From Lepisosteus oculatus (Eukaryota > Chordata > Actinopteri > Semionotiformes > Lepisosteidae), in the NCBI RefSeq assembly GCF_040954835.1, contig NC_090697.1, forward strand, positions 44,018,788 through 44,082,787: a stretch of DNA of 64,000 nucleotides, in the 5' to 3' direction. Numbering within the stretch: the first letter of the stretch is position 1; every line of letters starts with the position of its first letter. The notes under the pieces were generated by a model that was given only the letters and a program-made list of their open reading frames with translations, had not been told where the DNA came from and ran no database searches. Positions 12,060 through 22,900 of this stretch are shown one piece after another. Both the position numbers and the translations under genes were made by a program.

Positions 12060-12357
12060 GCATGGCGGCACAGCAGTTGGCATTGCTACTTCACAGCACC
12101 AGAGGCCTGTATTCAATTCCAGACCTGGAGTGCCATCTGTGTGGAGTTTGCATGTTCTTCCCAGGTTTGAGTGGGTTTCCTCCCGGTGATCCAGTTTCCT
12201 CCCATAGTCTGAAAACATTCTAGCAGGTTAATTGGCTTCTTGGAAAATTGGCCCTGGTGTGAGTGTGCACGTGGCTGTAGGTGTACCCTGTCTCCATACC
12301 CATTGCTTGCCGAGAACCTGAATTGGAAGAAGCAGACAGAAAAATGACAGATGGATA
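12060..12357 (+). repeat. V-SINE-like SINE, plus orientation
   Basis: The head is GGCGGCACAGCAGTTGGCAT and TATTCAATTCC. The core is GTGTGGAGTTTGCATGTTCT, GTGGGTTTCCTCCCGGTGAT and CCAGTTTCCTCCCATAG, then CCCTGGTGTGAGTGTG. The tail is CTGAATTGGAAGAAGC. Lies between ENPP and SYTL3. Confidence 0.72.
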
Positions 12358-12379
12358 CATGCACTTTATTCCATAAAAG

Positions 12380-15300
12380 AAGCTGCAGTGGCAATCTCAG
12401 AGTGTACCACACCTTTTCATCTGCTTACTGACAGAAGCAGATTTCATGGTGTCTTTGTCCATTTTCATGTTTGGTTTATTATTTCTATGACATAACAAAG
12501 ACATTATTGTATCCCATGGCAGATGTTACAACATTCCATAATTCTTAAAAGTAAAATAATGTTGTAACAAACATTACTATTAATGTTACTACAAAAAAGA
12601 GTAAATGAAAATAAATAGCAATTACATTCAATGTAAAACACAATCAGATATACATATTATTTAATCTGTAAATGCCCTGATCATCTAGTTAACCGTTTAC
12701 TAGTAAGAGCTTCCTTTAACATTTAGTAAAAATAAAAATGAATACAGCTGAATAATAACATTCAATGGCACTCATTTTACCTTATTCCATATGTTAAAAA
12801 AGATAATACCTTGAGCGGTAATGGTGGAACGTTGAAGGTAATTGAAAATTTCAGTAATGTTGATAAGTGGAAGTCAAACAATACAATAATTATCACGTTT
12901 GTTAAAACAAAAACTTTACAGAATCTGAAAACATATCTAACCACTTAGATGGGTTAAAAACAAATATAGTGATGGCCCAATGTAACCATAATGTCAAGGT
13001 CTCATTACAGGGAGAAAACATTAGGTTCTGACCTCAGTGTCATCAATTTCATATCATAAGATGTGTGTTTTAATATATGGAAAAATTATGTATTGGTCAA
13101 TGTTAACCATTTCCAAAAAATACTCCATAGTCCCAGGGTTGTTTTAGGAAGGTCAAAAAGATGTTAGGTTGGATTGTCAGGAAGAAATCAGCTGAACCTC
13201 AGAAACACTGTAAATGCAACACGTGCCGACATCAATTTAGTTTTGATTCTGAATAGCAGGAAGTGTTATTATTGTTTTACTTAAAGTTTAACACAAACTC
13301 TCAACTGTGCTGGTTAAATGAAAGAGATGTCCCAAAATTCGTATTAAAAGAGACATTTTATACCTTTGTCTTTTGGTCTGAGAAAGAGGTTTTGCATGAC
13401 CTCTTAATTCTTTTCAGCAAAATAAGAAAAAATAAAATGAAAGAGACTAACCACATTAGAGAGCAGGGCCTAAAGCACAGAGACCAGTAGCTGTTCACCT
13501 CAATGCTGTCAAGTACTATGGTGCACCAAGTCAGGAAGGAAAGACGATGACGTGCATTTCCCCGCATAGCTTTTTTTAAACCAAAAGATCTCCCACAGGG
13601 GCTGCTCAGTACAGAATGTTTTTGATCTTCAGTACAGCTAAAAGGTAAGCTTTTAACATTTTCCTAAAAAGACATCTTCTACGAGTAAACTAGTTTGATT
13701 GACCCGATAGTTTGTGTTTGATATGACCATTTTGAAGATTGTTTTCAAAGGCAGCTCAAATAAAAAAGAAGCTGCTGGAAAAAGTGTTCAACTCACTCAT
13801 ATCACAATTAAGGATTATTGAAACGACTTACTGTATATTGTTCTGTATGTCTGGCAGGGTGCAGACGCTGTTCATCAGTTGTACATAAATAACTTTTGTC
13901 TGATAAAAGGACTTTGAGGCTGCCATTGAGTGAAATTTTGACCACAGTACTCTAATAGGAAATTAAATTTCCGTGATTGGCTAAGCCCCCTGATAGGATC
14001 ATTTTTAGTATTAAATGGGGATACTCTGTATTTCTTTCTTCAACTTCACTTCATCGCTGTCCTTCATTACAACCAGCAGGATATTCATGGAATTGAAGGT
14101 GCTCATTACCAATGAAATAACAGATAAAGCACATTTTTGGACTGGACTGGCCACTGATAAAGTAGTATAAAAGTAGTTGCTTTGTGTACTTCTTCATAGA
14201 AGGCAATGGCTTGTCTGAGTCGATCTTTCTTTTTTTGTTTGTTTAATTCAGATTTGTTCATTTCAAACCTTGGATTTTATTAGTTTCCATGATACTTACT
14301 AAACTCTATGCCCTTGCCACAGTAAGGGCATACAGTATCTGTCTACAGTACTTAAATAGGACACTACAGTATGTATATTAGGTTTACCAAGATAGTGTCT
14401 GCATTCTATGTATATAAGAATTTACATTCCAGGATCAGTATAGCAGCCTTGTTGTCTTTAAAAGAGTTCCTTTATTTGCAATCCATGAAAAGGATTAAGA
14501 GAAAACATGCTATAGACTGTATAATACTCTATATACAGTATATTGTACTGTATATGATTATGGTATATTATTAGGTACATGATTTGTTTTTCATTTTTGT
14601 TTTCATAATGCATCTCAGACCATTTTGTAAGATTGCAGCCTTAGATGTTTTTCTTTTTCCTTTATGGCAGGGTTCTAAATTGTTCTCACACCATTAAATA
14701 AATCTGTTAAGCAGGCTGTAAGCTGTGGTTTCTAGTTTAAACCTCTCCCCGTAGTAGAAATATTGTGCAAAATGACTGTTCACAGTTTCACAGTTTGCAT
14801 TATGACTTCAGAGTCTCGGCTTTCTTCATCAGATGAGACACTACCCTTCCAGCAAAATATCTATGAATAGAAATAAAAACTTGTTTCGGTCTTTCGATTA
14901 TGTGAGTAAACTGCATGATGCTCATCTTTCTTTTGCGTTGTTGTATCCTAATATTGCAAAATAAAGGTCTTAAAAACCTTGACTGAAAAAGTATTGTTTA
15001 ATAAAACATACAGTATGTGTTTATAGCCAATATTAATTGCTACCTTAAAAAGTGTCATGACTGCCAGCCTTAAAGCAACAAAATTTGAAAATAATGCAAG
15101 CGGCTGAATACTGGATTGAAACTGGGAGATGTAAGAAAAGAACACAATATTAGCAGCTTGCATTTATGAGGACAATATTTGGTGTTGCTTGCTAGCACCC
15201 TCTATGCATCAGTCCCACTGAACTATACACCAGGACTGTGAGACAGGAATAAATCAAATCTGTTATGCTGCACTGCAGTTCTTGTCATTTTGTTTATGTG

Positions 15301-16868
15301 CCTTTCTTGACAGCAGGTCCGCCTAAATGCTCATTTAGTCAACTCTTCTCTACCTAGAAAAGCCTTTCTCCCTGTTCAGCCTTGATTCCGTTAAAAGGCT
15401 TTTCTAAAAGAAGGACTAGTTCTGTGGTAGCCTCTAAGTATTATACTGTTGCAACTGCAGTTGAACTTTAAACAAAGCTGCTAATTCCCATGCAACATTT
15501 CTAAATATAAAGAAATGGTTGAAGGTTGCCACCCCAAGTGTAAACTTACTCTTGACCTCAGTAAGGAAGAGAATAGTAGAAGTAATAGATAATATATGAT
15601 TTTATCTTATGCACTTTAGGATTTTACTCTGGCTATAGAAGCATTCCTACCCTCATTTATACTGAATACAATAGAAAATTGAGCATCATGCCATGATGAG
15701 AAGATCAAATTAAATTTTAACTTGGGATGTTTCTGTGATGTCTTCTACAGTATATTATATCAACATTTTCAAAAAGTTAAACTTTGACACCAAATTTCCA
15801 GTACTGTCTGTTATATCTGTTTTTTCTTCCGCTGGCCAAATACGAACTTGAAGGCCAGGGTTAAAGAGCATGAAATGTAATTGTGAAAGCTCTCATTTTG
15901 TGTTGAATCATGGTACACAAAGATAAGTCAAGGGAGCTTTTATCTTCCCTTTGCATGGGAGGAATCACAGTGCTTGATAAGACTGGTCTTTTTCATGAGT
16001 ACGTATTTACATAGTTCACAATTATGGTGTCAATGTGTGCCTGTTAAAGGTATTGTGAACGGAAATTAACGCAAAATAATCTGAAATTGTTTTACTTCTG
16101 TCTCTTTTCATAAAACTGGAGGGAGAATGATAAGACTCTTGTTCATTGAATGACATTCATGAATTACAATTTTGAACAGAGGACAGGCATTTCTTATCCA
16201 TTAAGGCAGTGAGTGTGTGATAATGGAATCTATGGCAAAGATCCGGAACTGGGTACCTTCTCTTTAATGGGCCAAATGACCACATCATTACAAAATCAAT
16301 GCAGCAAACAAAAGCCAGCTTCCTCTCCTTCTATCCTGAGGTACTATTATGAGACTGCTGATTAAAGTGCCTGATGCACTTTTATATTTCCTTCAGAAAG
16401 CAATATTTCCTTTCTATATTTTTTTATTTTTTAAGGTCTTGACAGGGTGGCAGATTTCCCCATCTTCAGAGACAAATCAGGACTAGAAAATGCCCTAGTC
16501 TGCCTGTAAACGAAAGCTTATTTGGCTTTCAGAAATACCACCTTTGGAGGAAGCATCATCTTTCCAGAACTATGTGGAGCTGGGCAGCTGTTTGTGGCAG
16601 AAAATGAGATCTCTCATCTGTAAGAGTATAAGAACACAAAGAACTTCACACCTAACTTCAAAAGGAACTTAGCAAAATTCAAATCCTTGGTATAAAGAAG
16701 ATGTCTTTCACTCTGCATTTATATTGTTCCAATGAGAAGGCTCTCTGCAATTTTCAGATAAAAATCCTGTGCCTTTTTTCACCTTTGTAATTAAAAATCT
16801 GTGTATCATTCTTTCAAAACAAAAAAATATATATACACAACCAGAAATATAATTCACTTGCTGGAAAC
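12380..16868. other. Intergenic region upstream of SYTL3
   Basis: No protein-coding similarity was recognised. The stretch must hold, or lie close to, the SYTL3 promoter and any 5' non-coding exons, which cannot be fixed without transcripts. Possible promoter-like words are an inverted CCAAT box (GATTGGCTAAG) near 13976 and a TATAAAG at 16691, about 170 nt before the start codon. Confidence 0.35.
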
Positions 16869-16966
16869 ATGGACTTAAGTTTCCTGAAGGAACTGGAAAG
16901 GGAGAAGGTTCTGGAAGTGCTCCAGAGAGATAAGATTCTCCGTGCATTGGAAGAAGAGAGGATCAG
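16869..16966 (+). CDS. SYTL3: SYTL3 first coding exon
   Basis: Starts at ATG and encodes MDLSFLKELEREKVLEVLQR, the first Rab27-binding helix. Donor GTAAAT. The upstream CCAG at about 16841 could be a 5' UTR acceptor. Confidence 0.88.
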
Positions 16967-19900
16967 GTAAATGATTTTCATTGGTTTATCTGGAGTTCTG
17001 TCTGATAATATCATGCACAACAGAAAATAAAATGTTACTAAAATTAATATTGCTGTTACTGATGGAAAGAATTTAGTATTTGAGGAAATAGAAAAATGTC
17101 AATAACTATAAAACCAAATGTTTCACCCCTGATTCACAAGAGCCCCAGTCTAGTAAGTAGTAGGTCTCTACCACCGGTTCCTAAAGATTAGAAACATTTG
17201 TAAGTTATTGATCAATTAAGTAATTAACTATTGTCCTCAAGGGATGATTGGTATTCAGTTTAATGTTTCATATGATCTTTAAATTACTTTAAGCAAACGC
17301 ATTCATTGGAGTATTGTTTTTTATATTGGTTGTTTAAAGCTTACTTAAAACCTGCACCGCTCCAAATCAAGCCTTAGTTGTCAGATGTTATCCTTAACTA
17401 TTGCACACTTTTGGTTGAACTTACTCCTCAGTAGAAGCTCTATAAAAAGCCAGATATACTGTAATGAGAAATTACACAATGACCAAGATTAACAACACTG
17501 TATCTACAGTACCTCTAGTCTCTACCTGTAGGTGATATATAATTTCAGAAACTGTTATAGTTTAATTCATGGGTCAATTAAGCAAATATAAATACAAAGG
17601 TATGAACTTCATCAGAAAATTGTTTAAATCATTAAGTGAATATTATGCTTGTTTTTAACAATTAAGCTAAAATTAGGTTCGATCATTATTATCAGTTGAA
17701 ATTTATCCAATAAGACTCATAAATCCTCCCAAGAAAAAAATCTTGCAGACAAACAGCAAAAAACGTATTTCAGCTGTGCACTCTAATTGGAAAAAATGAA
17801 GTGCTCTGAATGTAAATAATATATTTTTTTTTTACCTTTAAGGCATTGCAGAGAGGCCAGGATAGACGTAATATGTTCTTTTTTTACTACAGTAGTAAGA
17901 ATTGTCAGTTGCATTGAACTAGAATACCAGCTGTAATCCTAAAATAGGTTGACCAGTAACACAAACAAAGAGAGCATTGCAGCTGTTGGGGCTGCGTGAG
18001 AAAAGGTATAGATTGGAAAGAGATAAGAATGACCTGATCTTGTCAGTATTCTTCATGATACAAGTATATCATTATTAACATGTCACTGAAAAAAGTAAAT
18101 ACATTTACACATTTTTATTATCAGAAGCACACAGTATCTCAAAATGTTATGTTTAGTTTGTTTTTAACAAAAAGAGCAATTTACACCATAAAGTATTTGT
18201 AATAGGGCTGAGGAGTGTATGTTAGTTAATTACCCAACGTTCTTCCTCATTCCTGTCGTGAAATAAAATTACATCAATTCCTGAAAAACTAATCTCAAAC
18301 AATTTCGTGCGTAATTGAATGTGGTATGCGATGAAGTGAAAAATGGGGAATTTACTTTTCCAGAAAACTGAAGTCGGAACTTCAGGAGCTACGCCGAAAG
18401 GGTGCAAAGAGCTTCTCCCAGCATTACAGCGAGAAGAGCTGCGCCCGCTGTCAGAGGCCCCTGGGGAAGCTGTGGAACTGCGGGGCCGTATGCAAAGGAT
18501 GCAGCCACCGCATCTGCAGCAAATGTCGCATCGCCATCACTGCCAGAGTCTGGAAATGCACAGTCTGCTACGCGTACAGGTGAGCTCAGTTTAAATGCGC
18601 AGCTGGCCAATATGAATAAAGTCAAGGAACTAATACAGCCTCGTCACCAACAGTTAGAGGTTTCACAAGACATCCACGGAAAGTGATTCTGACGAGTTCT
18701 AGTACGAACAGCCCTTCCTGTTCTTAAACGTATTAATTGTATTCACACTTAACCCCCTAAATGAAAACTACAACACAACAAAAAAAGACAAACACGTCTT
18801 TTTTTCCCCTGCAGAGAAGTTAAAATAAGATCTGGCGAATGGTTCTTGGAAGAAAGAGCAAAGAAATTTCCCATCGAAGCAGGTTTGTTTATTTTTTTAA
18901 CGCAGTAAACAGTAATAATGTAGTAATTTGGTTTTTTTAATTATGTAGAGATGCAATGGATTAATTTACTCCCACTATATGAAATTGTAATGTGGTTATT
19001 AATGATCAATCAGTCAGAATGACAAGTAATATCAGACCATATTTTAAAAACACAGTTTATTAATACAATACATAAACATGCATATCAAACCAACACAAGT
19101 AATAGTATATGAAATTTGCTTTGATACCAATGGCTGATTGTACAATCAAGAATCACAAAGACAGGAATTATAAAACTCAGAGTTAAACATATCTATAAAA
19201 TTTTCATCCATCCATTTTCTAACCACTTCTCCCATTTCATGGATTGTGAGGGTGCCGGAGCAAGCAATAAACACAAGACAGGATACACCCTGAACAACAT
19301 GCCAGTCCATTGCAGGGCACACACAGACACACACACACACACTCACAGCAGGGCCAATTTTCCCGTGCATCTTCGGACTGTAGGAGGAAACTGAAGCACT
19401 CAGAGGAAACCCATGCAAACATGAGGAGAACATTCAAACTCCTCTTTCCTTTTTGGTTGGTCATTTTTTGGATGATTTTCCAGGGCCTGCTGCTGGGATC
19501 ACTTATGGTGCCTGATGTGCAGACATATAGATGTCAGTGGCTGGGCATCTATAACTAAAAGTTAAAGTCCAGACACAGGACATGTACAGTAGTTTATGCA
19601 GAGGCCTGGGTTTATTCACTGGTCAAGCCAACAGAAAGATTAGAAATCTATAATAAAACTCCTAGTTTAATTATGTGCCTTGCTGCTACATTGTAAGTTT
19701 GTATACATTTTGAACACTGTTTAATTCAATAAATGATGGTATTTGTCTGACATTACAAATGAAAATCTCATCTGACACTGCCAAAGCTTAATCTAGAGCA
19801 ATGAGCTATTTGAAGACAAAATTGCAGTTAAGAGGCTTAAGCTTTGTTTTAATCAAACAGCGATTTTAAGCGACAATAGGTACTGAGATACATTCACTTT

Positions 19901-22900
19901 AAATTGTGAAAGAATGTAAGTTAGTATGTGGCTGCTTTTGCTTTGGAGGCATTAATTGAGCTCACTGAGCACTGCATGAGCATTTTAGGTGCTTTTCCAA
20001 GCCTTTGCTGCAGCCACTTTGGCGTTTTTGCCCATTCGTGGGTTATTATTATTTCTTCGGAATGTAGAATACAGTATGTGCAGAATTGGATTTAAAATCA
20101 AGATTTTGACATGACCTGTCAAAGGTTTCTTTTTTTCCCTCCTGAAAAACTACTCGGTTACTACTTGGCTGTTTGTTTTGGGTCATTATAATGCTGCACA
20201 GTGCATCACCCAATATGGATAAAAAACTCTTCTTGTAAATAAGCATACAGAATGTCTCTGTAAACTTCAGAGATAGTCAGTTCTGGAGTTGACTGCAGAT
20301 GCCCCATGACTTTGACTTAGTGTGGCATTGCAAAAACCAGGAAGCAGATTGGATTCTATTATACAACTGTTTTTCTTTAATTTTGTATTGATGAGAAACA
20401 CCACCTCTTCCTTCCATATGAAAAAGCATTTATCAGGCTTATTTAAAAAAATATCCTCTCTTCATAACAACAGTAATGAAATTTATCCAGAAATTAATCC
20501 ATTCGGATAATGAATCTGTAAATCACTTCTCTGATCTCGCAGACAAACAGGAGACGGTTGGCGAAAAGCTATTAAAGTCCTATCAGAGATTAAGGTAAGT
20601 CAAATGAAGTTACAATATCTACTCTATTAACTCTAAGAACTGCATTAAATAAAGCAAATCTACCTCCTTCATGTTAATCACTTAGTACTAATCACAGTTT
20701 CTGGGAAGAGGGTATATCACTGCTACAGTAAAACTGGTATTTCTGGACAGAAAAAGTCTGCTATCAGTGTTACATGATGCTTGTAGAAGGGGGCTATTTG
20801 TAATTTCAATGTGTATAGCTTCCTAAATTTAAGAAAGCATTGCATTACTATTTTCTATCCTTACTTCTTCAGATCTCAAAAACTAAGGCAAGGGCTGGTA
20901 GATACTGGGATGGGTGAACCAGATTGCTGCTGTTGCAGTTCTCTATTGTAATATAGAGGTGAAATCCATGTTGACAAGTTCTAAAAATTGCACTGTTGTG
21001 AGCAGTCCTAGATAGGGTAGTGTTTAAATCTGGGCTGTCAATGCCCATTAACACCTGATGTTACCAACCAGATGTACATGTTTTCTCTTATCTACAGAGA
21101 AAACTACAAAGAATCTTCATCTCTGTAACTAAGAAAAATAGTATTGATTTTTAACTCAAACCATGTAGGAACTGAAATGTCCTATTGTGTTTTTTTTCAG
21201 TAATATATCCATTGTCCCTCCTACTCCACCACCATTTCTGGAAGACACATCCATTTACTTGAGCAAACCTGGAGTAAGATATTGACAAACTGAATATGTT
21301 ATGTATTAAGCTGCTTAATACATTATGTATACTTAATATTTAATTAAAATACCTGTTATATAATGCTAATTCCAAAATACAGTCAATTATTTAAATTAAT
21401 TAAATTATAACTGGTTTATGTCTCACTTTATACTTCCTACATTTGAAATAGCCTTACACTGTATATCACAATGCCTTCCATTCCATTTTTATTTTCAAGT
21501 TTGCTTCTCAAATCATTCTAGTCAATCGCCATATTAAGAAATGAGAAGGTCTTGGTTTTGAAATGTAGTCCCCCCCCCCCCACTATTTGTAAAGTAAAAT
21601 ATGAAAGTATAATGATTCCTAAAGTTTTTTTTGTGCTTATCATATTAAGGACAACAGACAAGCAGTTTACCAGTACTGCATTTTATTCAGTATAAATAAT
21701 AAATTCAGTTAATAAACCAATAGCATTATGCCAAAGTGATTTGATCTCTGTCTTGTGGCATAATCTAGTTTAGGCTACTGAATAATGGAGTACTATAAAA
21801 TCTAAACAAATCTTAATTTGTTCAATATTCTGTATCTTGCAGGGACTTCAGAATTCAAAAGGATTTACTAGATCAGTAGAAAACCTCTTCCTATCACTCA
21901 CCACGCACATGAAAAGTAAGAGCTTTTCTACCGTACATGTCTTTATTTTTGAATGGCTTTCGTCACATTGTCATGCAGACATTTCAACACCTTGTTAATG
22001 ATGCATACTGACAACTGTGTTTAGCAAACAATCATTCATCTTGGCAAGTAATCCAAATAGTTAAACTCAAGTAAATTACAGTAACTAATTTAATTAGATC
22101 TGTATCATTAAGATATCCCATTCTTAAAGACCAACAAATAAGATTATATTTACATTTCTAAGAATATACTGTACATTTAAATGAAAGTACAGCCTACAGT
22201 ATGTCCATTCACTCCCTTTCTGGCTTGTGGGAATCTTGCTTCGTTAGATCTCACACACAAAAAAAAGCAATGTGAAGTGTTCAGTGTCGCATTAGAATAG
22301 TGTTCTTTGTTTGCTTGGCTTCAGAACTCTCCAAATCTCAGAATGACGTGACAGTGGACCGCTCCCTCCTGACCGCGGACTATGGGGAGAGCCCCAGGAA
22401 GGAGCGCAGGAGTTTGTCCGACCCAGCCATCAACAAGCCAGCACCGGTAAGAGAGGGAACGAGACATCCAAGCGCATTCATGATGTTCAAAAGAACTGCT
22501 GGACTTGTTATTCCTAGTGAATTGCATAACGCAAAACAAAAAACACCCAAGAATAAAGTGCCTGAAAGGATTATGGAGCATTAAGTCAAAATGTGGCTTA
22601 ATCCACTTGGCTGTGATCTAACCTCCTGGCCAGAGGACGAGGAGGCCAGGACCCCCAAGGGGTGGAGGTGGGCTGCAAAAAGGTGTATGCGAGGGACACA
22701 TACAGTATTTATAGTGTTGTAGGAGAGGAAATTACATCGGGAGTGGTTTCTAATTACCGACAGCAGAGTCTGATTGAGTTTGGTTGTTGTCATCCCTCCC
22801 AAACTTCTGTTATAAACTCCATTTCGTGTGCAAATTTCCAAATGTTCCCACAGAAATAATAATATGATTGTCTTAAGATGTGATCAGTGTTCAGTAATGC

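Noticed and set aside
18389-18686. Overlapping open frames on both strands at the SYTL3 zinc-finger exon
   Set aside because: Out-of-frame shadows; the real frame encodes the zinc finger and is bounded by splice sites.
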